Assembly (NCBI RefSeq): GCF_000264945.2
Contig: NZ_CP013070.1
Coordinates: 310,001-374,000 of the forward strand
From: Sphingobium indicum B90A
Lineage (GTDB): Bacteria > Pseudomonadota > Alphaproteobacteria > Sphingomonadales > Sphingomonadaceae
Length of the DNA: 64,000 nucleotides
Reading direction: 5' to 3'
In this document: piece by piece, positions 24,700 to 33,862 of the stretch
Position numbering within the stretch: position 1 is the stretch's first letter
Layout of the letters: every line of letters starts with the position of its first letter
The notes under the pieces: generated by a model
Databases searched by the model: none
Seen by the model: the letters and a program-made list of their open reading frames with translations, nothing else
Told to the model about the DNA's origin: nothing
Translations under genes and position numbers: made by a program

Positions 24700-25340
24700 T
24701 CCGGCTGCGGGGTAAATTGCTCGACGACGCTCAGCTGATCAATCCCGCGGATCTGGTCGAAGCTTATTTTACGGGTGTTCCGGAACCATCGCAAGCGTAG
24801 CAGCGCTTCCATTTCGGCACCTCCGGTCACCGTGGCTCCGCGTTGCGCAAGTCGTTCAATGAGTCGCATATCCTCGCCGTCGCCCAAGGGATCTGTCGCC
24901 ATCGCGAGCGGTGCGGCGTCCACGGCCCGCTCTTCCTCGGCATCGCCCGCTCGGCGGAGCTAGCGTCCGTTACTGGACAGAAATCGTCGACCGGTACGGG
25001 ATCAATGGTCATGTCGTCGAGACACCATCGACCCCACATTCCGCTTCATGACCGCCAATTGGGAGGGAAAGATCCGGATGGATTGCTCCTCACCACATGC
25101 CATGTCCCGCCTGATTGGCATGCGCGACCGCTTTGATCTGTGTTTGCTGGCGGTCAAATCAAAGCGCCAATGGGATACGATCCTGACCAGATCTATGAGG
25201 AGGTGACCCACGAGTTCGGCCAGTGCTGGCACGCGCGGATCGACGCGCCGGCGGCACAGCAATTGGATCTGTTGCGCGGCGTCACCGCCGACAAAGCACA
25301 CTGTGGCGCCGGACATCTGCGCGCGATCCAGCGCGATGAT
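24700..25340 (+). pseudogene. pgm: Degraded phosphoglucomutase gene
   Basis: Three blocks of the alpha-phosphohexomutase Pgm are readable in order. Block 1 (about 24705-24960): INPADLVEAYFTGVPEPSQA, a TAG at 24798, then HFGTSGHRGSALRKSFNESH. Block 2 (about 24955-25140, different frame): GGASVRYWTEIVDRYGINGH, then DPTFRFMTANWEGKIRMDCS. Block 3 (about 25140-25320, different frame): YDPDQIYEEVTHEFGQ and RIDAPA. The segment with the phosphoserine loop and the substrate domains has been deleted. With a nonsense codon, two large deletions and frame changes, this is certainly non-functional. Confidence 0.8.
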
Positions 25341-25409
25341 CAGAAGATCGTCGAAGAACTGTTCGGCCAGGGCGGGAGCGCCAGCACTCGAACCAACTGC
25401 GAGGCGGGC

Positions 25410-25955
25410 TCAATCCGCGGCAATAGCGGGGTAGACGAGACCGCCCGCGCCAACCCGTGCAGCATCGCTCATGACCGCCGGTTCGATGCGTGAGGTCCCC
25501 AAGAGATGGAAGACGTCCTGCTTCATGTGAAGTAGATAGTCAGCCACGATCCGACGATGGCATCGCCACCAGACCGCCTCTGCACACATGATCGCGCAGC
25601 GGCGGCCGGCGGCAAGTTCGAGCAGGCGATCCAGCCCCGCGCGAAACTCGGCCGACAATGCGTAGTCGGCATAATTATGGAAGCTCTGGTTGATCCAAAA
25701 GCCGTTGACCTCGCACGGAATGGTCTTAGACTTCTTGCGCAGGCCGCCTAACTCCAGGATATGCTCGTACCCGATTTGGTAGGACGCCAGTGCAGCGGGC
25801 AGCGTATCGCGATTATATTCGGGATTGGCTCGGGAGCGGGAGATGCTGCGAATATCCACCACGAACTGCACTGTGCCGACCCCCAGCAGTTCGGTGAAGC
25901 CCGCTATCGATCTCGTCGAATGCCCGACGGTGTAGATGGGATTCGTTGCGGACAT
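25410..25955 (-). CDS. DUF488 family protein
   Basis: A 181-aa protein with the DUF488 signatures IYTVGHSTRSIAGFTELL, VVDIRSISRSRANPEYNRD and CAEAVWWRCHRRIVADYLL. The family is of unsettled function, often linked to DNA-related or stress loci; the conserved Cys/His/Arg of WRCHR may be a catalytic or metal site. It lies eight bases downstream of the uracil-DNA glycosylase gene, in one operon with it. Confidence 0.88.
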   Translation of the reverse strand: MSATNPIYTVGHSTRSIAGFTELLGVGTVQFVVDIRSISRSRANPEYNRDTLPAALASYQIGYEHILELGGLRKKSKTIPCEVNGFWINQSFHNYADYALSAEFRAGLDRLLELAAGRRCAIMCAEAVWWRCHRRIVADYLLHMKQDVFHLLGTSRIEPAVMSDAARVGAGGLVYPAIAAD

Positions 25956-25962
25956 CGAATAA

Positions 25963-26586
25963 TCAGCGGCCGGCAGTCACCGCGCCGGCGCGATGCTGCT
26001 CCAATTCTCCCAGTTCAGGCCAGGACTGCCGGATCACTCTGCGCAGTTCCGGAAGGACCTCCTCATCGAACCAGGGGTGTTTTCGCGCCCAGATTGTCAC
26101 GCGCCACGACGGGTGCGGAAGGGGAAAGCATGTCGGCAGATAGGACGCGAAATCGCGGACCCGTTCGGTAACCGAGCCGGGGCCCAGAACGTGATTTTGC
26201 GCATGGCTTCCCACCAATAGGGTCAAGCATAGCCGGGGCATGGCTGCGAGCAGCCGGTCCCTCCACAGCCGCGCGCATTCCGGGCGCGGCGGTGCATCGC
26301 CATTTGCGGCACGCCCCGGGTAGCAAAGACCCATAGGAACGATGGCGATATTCGTCGCGTCATAGAACTGATCCTGGGAAACTCCCATCCATTCGCGCAA
26401 TCGATCGCCCGACAGGTCAGAAAAGGGAACGCCGCTTGCGTGAACCCTGATACCGGGGGCCTGGCTTGCGACCAGGATGCGCGCGGTCGCGGACATCTGT
26501 AAGACCGGCCTCGGTCCGAGCGGCAGTACGTTGCCGCATGCGCGGCAGACCCGGACCTCTGCCAACAACTGGTCCAGATCGCTCAT
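25963..26586 (-). CDS. Uracil-DNA glycosylase family protein
   Basis: 207 aa from the ATG at 26586, overlapping the upstream stop (ATGA). Glycosylase motif 1 is ILVASQAPGIRVHASG, with FSDLSGDRLREWMGV following, and motif 2 is PLPHPSWRV. The N-terminal CRAC pair resembles half of the iron-sulfur ligand set of family 4/5 enzymes, but the other cysteines are not evident. Likely excises uracil or deaminated bases from DNA. Placed between a stress-type membrane protein and DUF488. Confidence 0.82.
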   Translation of the reverse strand: MSDLDQLLAEVRVCRACGNVLPLGPRPVLQMSATARILVASQAPGIRVHASGVPFSDLSGDRLREWMGVSQDQFYDATNIAIVPMGLCYPGRAANGDAPPRPECARLWRDRLLAAMPRLCLTLLVGSHAQNHVLGPGSVTERVRDFASYLPTCFPLPHPSWRVTIWARKHPWFDEEVLPELRRVIRQSWPELGELEQHRAGAVTAGR

Positions 26587-27158
26587 GCGTCTAGCGCCGT
26601 GAGAGACATGCCGTGAACATGGACTTTGTCCGCCGAATGTTTCCTGAGAATTCCGATGGCACGTTCTTCGGCGGCGGGCTCCCGCGTTCGCACCCATAAC
26701 AACAGGCCGCCGCGTACAATCTGCTCCTGAAGGTAATGCGCATGATGATCTCCTAGCCGTTGGGCGAGCATAGACCCGACGAGCCCGCTGGCACCTCCCG
26801 CGAGTGCCGCACCCGTGATCATTGCAAGCAGCGTTCCCCCCGAAGCGACGATGGCGCCCACCGTCGCAAGCGCCCCCACATAAACGAGTGCTCCAATGAT
26901 TCCCCCTTCCGCGTCGCCAATCGCTTCGGTCGATACAAAGGCGGCGCGGGGCACTTCCGGGTCGTCGGCGAGAACGTCTACTCGGGAAAAGCGATGGCCC
27001 AGCTTCTCCTCGACCGCGCGTTCGCTTGCTAGCAGGCTGAGATCGGACCGATGGAATCCCGAACTGAGGAGTTCGTGAACGGCGCCCTCCAGCCCTTGCG
27101 AACTATGAAAAATGCCGACCGCTTCTCGCGAAAAGTCGGCGGAGTGATCGATCGCCAT
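26583..27158 (-). CDS. General-stress-type protein with glycine-rich membrane hairpin
   Basis: 191 aa; GGAGG precedes the ATG at a good distance. The N-terminal part (GIFHSSQGLEGAVHELLSSG) resembles the small domain of general stress proteins. The centre is a long glycine/alanine hydrophobic stretch (IIGALVYVGALATVGAIVAS, then AMITGAALAGGASGLVGSML), followed by a helical tail. This layout is common in stress-induced alphaproteobacterial proteins of unknown role. Coupled to the glycosylase gene. Confidence 0.65.
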   Translation of the reverse strand: MAIDHSADFSREAVGIFHSSQGLEGAVHELLSSGFHRSDLSLLASERAVEEKLGHRFSRVDVLADDPEVPRAAFVSTEAIGDAEGGIIGALVYVGALATVGAIVASGGTLLAMITGAALAGGASGLVGSMLAQRLGDHHAHYLQEQIVRGGLLLWVRTREPAAEERAIGILRKHSADKVHVHGMSLTALDA

Positions 27159-27229
27159 GAAGTTCCTCCATAACCGTGGGTGTCGGCACAGTGGCCAGAA
27201 AGAGATTGGGCGTCATGTCTGCCGTTCTT

Positions 27230-28813
27230 TCAATCCTTCGACGACAGCAGGGTCCGAGCACCGACGACGTTCTCCTTTTTTTGCCGAACAGCCGATCTTT
27301 CAAATTCGAGCTCGGCTCGCAGACCGTCGAGATCGCGGTGGAGCAAAGCAACCGCCATCTTCGTGCCGCCGCGCCGATAAATGACCGAGCAGTTCCGCGC
27401 CTCGAGATCACCTTCCACCAGGATCTCATCCCAGTCTGCTCCATGTCCCACATAGGCGATCCCGAGATCATATTGCTCGGTCCAGAAGAATGGGATGGTC
27501 GCAAATCGTTCATGGCGGCCGAGGATGTTGCGAGCGGCGGTTTCGCCTTGGCGCTCGGCAACGACGAAATGCTCGACGCGGATCCGCTCGCCGGTGAAGG
27601 GATCGGGCCAGCGTGCAATGTCGCCTGCGGCGAACACATTGGGCGCGCTCGTTTCTAGGTATTCGTTCACCGACACGCCACGATCCATCGTAAGTCCAGC
27701 TTTCTCGGCGAGCGTCGTCTCGGCGCGCACGCCGACGCCTATGACGACCATGTCGGCCTCGATCGTTACCCCGTTCGCCAGCGTCACCTGGACACTATCT
27801 ATCTCGGCAGCTGTCGTCCCCAGATGGAACGTGACGCCGTGGCCTTCGTGCAAGGTTTGGAGAAACCTTCCAATCTGGGGCCCTAGGACGGTTTCCATCA
27901 AAGTGGTCTCCCGCCCGATCACATGCACGTCGATCTCTCGGGCGCGGAGCGAGGAGGCGACCTCGAGACCAATAAAGCTTGCACCGATAACGACAGCGCG
28001 CTTCGCTGCCTTTGCAGTCTCGACGAGATTGCGGCTGTCGGTAAACGTGCGCAGGTAATGTACATGCGGGAGCGAGGCGCCGGGTATATCGAGGTGCACG
28101 GGCTGGGCCCCGGTAGCAAGAAGCAGGGCGTCATAGGAAAGGCGGCTGCTGTCTGCCAAAATGACCTGTTGTGCTACCAGATCGAGCGCGATCACCGGCG
28201 CGTTCAGGCGCACATCGATTTCATGCTCTTGGTAGAATTCAATCGAGCGGAGGGGGATCCAATCCTCTGGGGCCGTGCCGGCCAGATAGTTCTTGGAAAG
28301 ATTTGGCCGGTCGCACGGCAGGGCATCGTCGGCACTCAGCAGTGTGATGCGACCAGCATAGCCTTCCCTGCGAAGCGTTTCTGCTGCGGCGTTGCCTGCC
28401 GCGCCGCCGCCGACAATGACAACCGTTGCCGGCACCGAATTGCGGTCGGCGAGTACAGGAGTAATCGGCTCATCCAGCTTTTCGCGAATATAAACGATCC
28501 CGCGCGCCTCCTCCACGCGCCACCGTGCCAGCGGATCTCGCGCTGGGGCGCGGATCACGTTGCCCGTGCGCAAGTCGAAACAGGCATGATGCCAGGGACA
28601 TCTGATTGTCTCATTTACAAGGAGCCCTCCGGAAAGGGGGGCGCCATAATGTGTGCAAAACGCGCCGACTGCAAACAGCCGATCGGCACGTCGAACCAGC
28701 AGAATGGCTTCACCGCCCGCATGGCCTTGCAGCATCGCTCCTTCCGGCAGAGACGAGAGTGGAATGCCAAGGCTAAGGTCCGGCCCGGATAGTGCTGACG
28801 TTTCATTGGTCAT
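27230..28813 (-). CDS. Rieske-type FAD/NAD(P) oxidoreductase
   Basis: About 527 aa from the ATG at 28813, with GAGGAG upstream. An N-terminal Rieske [2Fe-2S] domain (C-x-H in FCTHYGAP, C-x2-H in CPWHHACFD) is fused to a pyridine nucleotide-disulfide reductase. The FAD motif is VVIVGGGAAGNAAAETL, the NAD motif VVIGASFIGLEVASSL, and the second FAD contact VFAAGDIARWPD. This is the AIF-like/ferredoxin reductase group, moving electrons from NAD(P)H to a partner protein. The partner is unknown. It heads the run of genes down to DUF488. Confidence 0.88.
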   Translation of the reverse strand: MTNETSALSGPDLSLGIPLSSLPEGAMLQGHAGGEAILLVRRADRLFAVGAFCTHYGAPLSGGLLVNETIRCPWHHACFDLRTGNVIRAPARDPLARWRVEEARGIVYIREKLDEPITPVLADRNSVPATVVIVGGGAAGNAAAETLRREGYAGRITLLSADDALPCDRPNLSKNYLAGTAPEDWIPLRSIEFYQEHEIDVRLNAPVIALDLVAQQVILADSSRLSYDALLLATGAQPVHLDIPGASLPHVHYLRTFTDSRNLVETAKAAKRAVVIGASFIGLEVASSLRAREIDVHVIGRETTLMETVLGPQIGRFLQTLHEGHGVTFHLGTTAAEIDSVQVTLANGVTIEADMVVIGVGVRAETTLAEKAGLTMDRGVSVNEYLETSAPNVFAAGDIARWPDPFTGERIRVEHFVVAERQGETAARNILGRHERFATIPFFWTEQYDLGIAYVGHGADWDEILVEGDLEARNCSVIYRRGGTKMAVALLHRDLDGLRAELEFERSAVRQKKENVVGARTLLSSKD

Positions 28814-29066
28814 GCGATGCTCCTCGCGTTGTTGGCGCGCTCGCCCGATTGCCCCAATCATGCAGCGGTTTTGATTGCACACCTTTCTACTATTGATAGC
28901 ACCCGATTGGATTCCCGATTATTGCCGTTCAGTCGGATATCCGTGGCTAGTTATGATGAAACTGGCGAGTCCCAGTTAGTTTAGTCGCGCTTCGGCGGCT
29001 CTGCCTCGAGCCTTGCAACATTCCTCAGTTTTTACCCTCCCGCGCTTCATCCTCATCGCTGTTAGC

Positions 29067-29489
29067 TCACGGGCGGCTTGCTTGAGCTGGTCGAGTTGGG
29101 TTTTTCGCGAGGTATGTGATGACATCAGCTCGATCTTGTGGCGACCCAAGGCGAAATCCCATCAAGGTTCCCGGCACCATGAGCGTCGGTGCGGTTAGCC
29201 AACGATCGAGATTGGTCGGCGTCCAGACGATCCGCGACGCGCTCAGCGCCTTTGAATAGTGAAAGCCGGGAGCGCTTCCGGCCCGCCGCCCGACGACACC
29301 GCGATGCAGAGGCCCGACACGGTTGCTGTCAAGCGAGTGGCAGCCTCCACATTTGGTCTGATACACCTCGGCCCCACGAGCCGGGTCCCCACGGGACGAC
29401 CCGGGACTTGCGAGCAGCGCACCGCCGAAGGTCATTGTTATCCCGACAGCGAGTGCGCGTCCTACCGTTCGGAGAGCGAAGGGACCCAT
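29067..29489 (-). CDS. Exported c-type cytochrome, class I
   Basis: A 140-aa protein with a signal peptide (VGRALAVGITMTFGGALLAS) and one heme site (CGGCHS). The axial Met is probably in APTLMVPGTLMGF, as in small cytochromes c. It works in the periplasm as an electron carrier. Five bases downstream of the ferritin-like gene and in the same operon as sigma factor copy 2, which suggests co-regulated periplasmic redox or iron chemistry. Confidence 0.88.
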   Translation of the reverse strand: MGPFALRTVGRALAVGITMTFGGALLASPGSSRGDPARGAEVYQTKCGGCHSLDSNRVGPLHRGVVGRRAGSAPGFHYSKALSASRIVWTPTNLDRWLTAPTLMVPGTLMGFRLGSPQDRADVITYLAKNPTRPAQASRP

Positions 29490-29494
29490 GCGCC

Positions 29495-30070
29495 TTATCC
29501 GAAAATCGGTGCCTTTTGCGGTATCGGCTCGTTCAAGACATTCCCGAGTATCGCTGCGTGGAATGCCTCGTCGCCGGCGATCCGGGCAGATAGCAGATGG
29601 AACTCGGTCGCCGCGAGCGACGGTATGAGGCCCAGATAGGCATTTGTGGCGCCGCGCTCGAGCTGCAGCGCCAACTTGAGGACGTCAGTCTGGTTTTTCA
29701 AAGCGGCAGCGCCAAGCGCAGCAGCGTATTCAGCCGTGGGCTTGCTGACGGCGGCTTGGCCGCCCAGGCGCCGGATCGCCGCTGCCAGATCGTCGCGATG
29801 CATCTTGTGGTGGCTCTGAAAGGTGATGCCCACCTTGAGGACATCCGGTGAAAGCAGCCCGCTCTCCGCGGCAACCTGGTAGGCTGCTATGCCTTCATGT
29901 TCTAGGGCCAGGGCGGCATTGAGCAGCTGCACGTCCTGTCCGGGCCGGTCGGACTGCTTGGCCTCCGCTGGGATGCTGCCGCCCAACAAGGCGACCAGCC
30001 CGGCCGCGGATAGCGTGGTGATGCCACCGGTCAGGATTGAGCGGCGGCTGTTACTTGGCAACTCGGTCAT
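29495..30070 (-). CDS. Tat-exported ferritin-like protein
   Basis: A 191-aa protein with a twin-arginine signal (SRRSILTGGITTLSAAGLVA) and a four-helix ferritin-like domain. ALALEHEGIAAYQ and KMHRDDLAAAIRRLG supply E/H residues, followed by LQLERGATNAYLG and GDEAFHAAIL. The ExxH-type pairs suggest a di-iron site in the periplasm. Its gene overlaps the end of sigma factor copy 2 by 20 bp, so expression is tied to it. Confidence 0.85.
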   Translation of the reverse strand: MTELPSNSRRSILTGGITTLSAAGLVALLGGSIPAEAKQSDRPGQDVQLLNAALALEHEGIAAYQVAAESGLLSPDVLKVGITFQSHHKMHRDDLAAAIRRLGGQAAVSKPTAEYAAALGAAALKNQTDVLKLALQLERGATNAYLGLIPSLAATEFHLLSARIAGDEAFHAAILGNVLNEPIPQKAPIFG

Positions 30071-30785
30071 CTTCCTGTCTCTCCATTGCGATCAGTTGGG
30101 GGTTCGTTCGGAACTGCTGCATCAAGCGCGCGGTGAGCGCCTGGCAATCTTCGCCGGCAAAAGGGAAGGTTCCCTGCAACGCGGTGCGGATTTCCGGGTC
30201 GAGCAATTTTTGGAGCCGCCGCCGTGCGCGTAGATGCCGGGTCTTCACCGTTGCCTGCGGAACCTCGAGCGCGGCTGCGGCCTCTTCGATGCTCAGGCCT
30301 TCGATATCCCTCAGGACAAAGACCAGGCGAAAATCGAGGGGGAGGGCGGCGATCGCCGATTCCAGTATCTGGCGCAGCTGCTGGTGTGCCAGAACGTATT
30401 CGGGTGATCCTCCGGCCGTGGAGCCGCGCATGAGCTTGTCCCTATACTCATCGAGGACCAGTACGGAGTTGCCGTCAAAACAAGCCTTTCGCCGCCGGGC
30501 TGCCCGCAACCGACCGAGCGCTTCGTTGATCACGATGCGGGTTAGCCATGTGGAAAGGGATGATCGTCCGCCGAACTCGGCCATCCCGGCGAAAGCGCGA
30601 ACATAGGCGCTTTGCAGGGCATCTTCGGCCTCGCTGCGATTGGATAGAATGCTCAGCGCTGCCCTAAAGAGGCGCTGGTTGTTTCGCTGAACGACGATCG
30701 TAGCTGCGTAGACATCGCCGATGACGATCCGGGCAGCCAAGGCCACATCGGTTAACGTGTCCAGATCAACTTTCGGTCGACCCAT
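30051..30785 (-). CDS. ECF-type RNA polymerase sigma factor (copy 2)
   Basis: 244 aa, starting at the ATG at 30785 with GGAG upstream; an ATG at 30809 lacks a site. Region 2 is NRSEAEDALQSAYVRAFAGM and STWLTRIVINEAL; region 4 is LSIEEAAAALEVPQATVKTR. It is a paralog of the 23355 factor. It heads an operon with the ferritin-like protein and cytochrome c. No anti-sigma gene is visible, so control may be transcriptional or by the extra C-terminal tail. Confidence 0.88.
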   Translation of the reverse strand: MGRPKVDLDTLTDVALAARIVIGDVYAATIVVQRNNQRLFRAALSILSNRSEAEDALQSAYVRAFAGMAEFGGRSSLSTWLTRIVINEALGRLRAARRRKACFDGNSVLVLDEYRDKLMRGSTAGGSPEYVLAHQQLRQILESAIAALPLDFRLVFVLRDIEGLSIEEAAAALEVPQATVKTRHLRARRRLQKLLDPEIRTALQGTFPFAGEDCQALTARLMQQFRTNPQLIAMERQEDDRVAK

Positions 30786-30809
30786 GATTGCCGTCTCCAT
30801 TTCGTGCAT

Positions 30810-31179
30810 TTGATGACTTTAGTTGCGAAAGGTTCCCGTCGCGGTGGAGGATTATTGAAGCCCGCCGCAAAGTGCGGCTGGGGCGTCGCGACCTTGGTGA
30901 AATAACTGGTAGAACGGACCGGTTATCGCCGGTCGGCGGGCCATATTCCGGGGCGAGGCATGGTCGGCGCGATCGGATGGCGCAGGGCGGCATTTGGGGA
31001 ATGAGAACTGATGGGACTTGGGCGACCAGTTGGCGAAGGATTGCCTCATATGATGAACAAAGTTGCTATCAAATGACAATAATATTCCCTCGACTTCTGT
31101 TCAACCGAGGCGCATCCTCCGCGTGATAGATTGGCTGCCCAATTGACGCTGGGCATCCAGGCCGGGGAGGGATCCTGGT
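30810..31179. other. Divergent intergenic region
   Basis: 370 bases between sigma factor copy 2 and the histidine kinase. It must hold both promoters. A small hairpin (ACCGG, six bases, CCGGT) lies near 30915. No gene is supported. Confidence 0.4.
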
Positions 31180-32028
31180 ATGCCGCTTGAATCTCCTGTG
31201 AGCCCTTCGCGCGAATGCGATCCTCCAGACCGTTCGTGCGCGCTTTCGATGGCGAACAATAGCGAGCTTAATCCTCAAGAGTTGAGCTCGCCTGCCATTC
31301 AGCGAATGTTCGCCTTGGGACAGATGAGCCGAAGCTTTGTGCACGATTTTAGGAACATCCTCGCCGTGATCTCAGCAGGACTGAACTTGGCAAAACGGCA
31401 TGAGTCCGATGTCGCCTTGTCAAGCAGGTTTCTTGCGGGAGCCCAAGAGGGAGTGGACCGCGGGTTGAGGATGACGGCGCGGTTGCTTGATTTTGCGAGT
31501 GGGCACGACTGTGAGGTCCAAGCGGCAAACGTAAATGACGCCTTGCGGCAATTGCAAACGCTGCTGCGATATGCTGTGGGTCCCGATATACGCATTGTGC
31601 TGCAGTTCGATCAGGATGTTCCGAATTTTGATTTCGATCTTCCTCAATTCAATGCAGCGATTATGAATCTCGTTGTCAACGCTCGAGACGCGATGCCGGA
31701 TGGAGGGAGCATTCACATCAGCACCGGTCTAGTCTTTCAGGCAGCCTCGCAAGGCCCAACATCGAGGTCTTATGTCCGAGTTCGCGTGAGAGATGACGGT
31801 ATGGGCATGACTGCAGACGTCAGGCGCAGGATCTTGGACCCCTTCTTCACCACGAAGGCTGGAACCGGCACTGGATTAGGCCTCCCGCAGGTGGACAATT
31901 TCGTGAGACAGGCTGGCGGTTTCATGAGAATCGACACAGCACTCGGCGTAGGCAGCACTTTTGATCTGTTCTTTCCTTATGATGCAATCCCGCGGGAGGA
32001 GCGCAAGACCATCAGTCATTTGCTTTGA
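31180..32028 (+). CDS. Orphan sensor histidine kinase
   Basis: A 282-aa kinase. The phosphoacceptor helix is SFVHDFRNILAVISAGLNLA; the ATPase domain has an N-box (MNLVVNARDAMPDGG), a G1 box (RDDGMGM), PFFTTK and GTGTGLGLPQV. There is no membrane segment or recognisable sensor domain in the short N-terminus, so it is probably cytosolic. No response regulator lies nearby. GGGAGGG precedes the ATG. Confidence 0.88.
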   Translation: MPLESPVSPSRECDPPDRSCALSMANNSELNPQELSSPAIQRMFALGQMSRSFVHDFRNILAVISAGLNLAKRHESDVALSSRFLAGAQEGVDRGLRMTARLLDFASGHDCEVQAANVNDALRQLQTLLRYAVGPDIRIVLQFDQDVPNFDFDLPQFNAAIMNLVVNARDAMPDGGSIHISTGLVFQAASQGPTSRSYVRVRVRDDGMGMTADVRRRILDPFFTTKAGTGTGLGLPQVDNFVRQAGGFMRIDTALGVGSTFDLFFPYDAIPREERKTISHLL

Positions 32029-32168
32029 AAGATGGTAGAAAAGCGCGGCCGCAATCCCTCTTTCGCTGCATTGACCGACCTGCGTCAGCTCAGCGTGTCT
32101 TGGCATTACGATACGAAATTTAGCGTTCCAATCGGTCTTTCGCGGTGGCCCGTCCGAATAAGTGATCG

Positions 32169-33323
32169 TCAGAAATAATTCGTCAGCGTTAGATCGATGT
32201 TGCGTCCACTAGCAAGACCAAGGCGAACCTTGCTACCTGCAGCGCGAAAACCAATGCGTTCGCCAGGAACCGGGTAACCAGCGCTGATTGCGCGGCCATC
32301 GACAGTCACAACCACGTCGTTGAGGCGCAAGCCGGCGTGCCAAGCAGGACTCCATGGTGCGACGTGAGAGATAATAAGTTGCTGTTCTTCTCGGCGGCCC
32401 GAAATCCCCAGCCTGTCTCTCGGGATTTCGGACGTCAGGATGTGTGGGTCCACCTTCGCGTCCAATGACTTCCCACCCAAACTCAGAACCATGCGAAACG
32501 CCTGGAACAGGGGCCATCCTAAAGATATGGGTTCTGCTAGCTTCCAGTTCTCAACTGCCTGAACCGGAACATTATACAACTCGAATGCGCCAATGTTCAC
32601 GCTCCGAAGTGAAAAAACAACATTGGTGAGGGCGCCTTCCAGACTGATGGAAACCGCTGAAGACTGGCGCCGGTTGTCGAGAAAGCCATGTTCCCGGGCA
32701 TAATCCGCCGCCATTGTGATGGGTGTGTTGCTACCTGAGTCAAGCAGGGCTCTTTCTCGCGCCCTTCCTTCCAGTGCCAGATCGATCGATGGAAAGGCCG
32801 CGCGTTCACCGTGCAGGGCGACTGAAAGATCCGCCTGAAAATCTCGCCTTGCTCCCTTCGAAATCCAACGAATGCGATTCCCGACGAAATCGAAGTCCAC
32901 ATCGACCTTCTGAAGCACATCCCGCCCCACGATCAGGGGGATATGTTGCCGCGAAAGCGCCTCTATTTCCGCCATTCCATAGCTATCTATAACGAAATTG
33001 TTCAGAAATGTGCCTGCCAGTTCCATTCGTTCGGTGCGATAGCTGAGACCCGCAACTCTGCGGGTAAAGGATGTCACGGACGCCTCGCCCAGCGGTACAA
33101 GGCCCAACTCCCTCGCCAGGCCGTGATGGATAATGGATCGAGAGGTGCCACTGTCGACGAGAGCAGGTATATTCCGATCATTCAGTTTTACCGGTGCGAA
33201 GATCATGTGACGATGCAATAGATCCATCGGCTCCCATGCATCATCGATCTCATTTCTCGCTCGTGGCGGAACCGTACTCTTGGAAGTCAATGATGATTTA
33301 CCAAAAATCCGAAATAAATTCAT
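32169..33323 (-). CDS. Retropepsin-like aspartyl protease with PDZ domain
   Basis: About 384 aa. Two aspartyl-protease-like halves are visible, each with D-S/T-G: ALVDSGTSRSIIHH near residue 60 and ALLDSGSNTPITM near 210. Each is followed by the hydrophobic strands of a pepsin-like lobe, so one chain could form the full active site. A PDZ domain follows (GISGRREEQQLIISHVAPWS, then AGLRLNDVVVTVDGR). No signal peptide is evident, which is unusual for this group. The ATG at 33323 is preferred; a TTG lies three codons upstream. Confidence 0.78.
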   Translation of the reverse strand: MNLFRIFGKSSLTSKSTVPPRARNEIDDAWEPMDLLHRHMIFAPVKLNDRNIPALVDSGTSRSIIHHGLARELGLVPLGEASVTSFTRRVAGLSYRTERMELAGTFLNNFVIDSYGMAEIEALSRQHIPLIVGRDVLQKVDVDFDFVGNRIRWISKGARRDFQADLSVALHGERAAFPSIDLALEGRARERALLDSGSNTPITMAADYAREHGFLDNRRQSSAVSISLEGALTNVVFSLRSVNIGAFELYNVPVQAVENWKLAEPISLGWPLFQAFRMVLSLGGKSLDAKVDPHILTSEIPRDRLGISGRREEQQLIISHVAPWSPAWHAGLRLNDVVVTVDGRAISAGYPVPGERIGFRAAGSKVRLGLASGRNIDLTLTNYF

Positions 33324-33332
33324 CACTGACAA

Positions 33333-33862
33333 CTTTATCCTGATATATGGTGTAAATTCTCGTGTAAATTGTTATCGAAAATAAAAGAAGTTTATCACGT
33401 TATCTTTTATAAATGTTTGTTAAATTCGTCTTCACAGGCATGTTGAATGTTATGGAATTTTTGCTTCCGATATATCTGCACCTTATAAGTAGATCGCCAT
33501 CGACACGCTCGGAAAAGCTAGTGCGCATGTTCGGGGGTAGCCGTTGAGTGCCGTTTCCACTTGGAAGCGCTTTGACGATGCCCATAAAGACTTGAAGATC
33601 GGTATTGCTAGCGCTCACGAAAATCGACCCCGCTTTAATGGAAACTCCGCCAAACTGCGCCACTTTCTCGGCCTGTGAGAAACTGGCCCGGCAGATTCAT
33701 CCTTTAATGACGCTGTTCAATTCAGACGTCTTGCGTTGATGTAGAGGGCACTTCCGCATTGCTTCGGCTGTTGTTTGGAGCGTTGGAGAGCTGGTTCCTG
33801 TACTTCTCGATTTGAGGAGCTTCGAAAAGTCGCTGAATTTTCAGTTTGAGCACAGGCGTGGG
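33333..33862. other. AT-rich intergenic stretch with one doubtful frame
   Basis: Markedly AT-rich between 33330 and 33470. A minus-strand frame 33400-33663 (from a GTG, 87 codons) ends in a lysine/asparagine-rich tail and has no ribosome site, so I do not call it a gene. Nothing else is recognisable. Confidence 0.35.

Noticed and set aside
24609..24923. Minus-strand frame of about 104 codons
   Set aside because: Antisense to the first Pgm block, which shows clear homology (FGTSGHRGS) on the plus strand.
28973..28980. CAGTTAGT as the possible inverted far end of the Tn7-like element
   Set aside because: Only 8 bases match the 12474/12531 repeats and the next bases do not; such an 8-mer is expected by chance in 64 kb.
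33400..33663. 87-codon minus-strand frame in AT-rich DNA
   Set aside because: GTG start without a ribosome site and no recognisable fold; recorded only as a doubtful frame in the intergenic entry.
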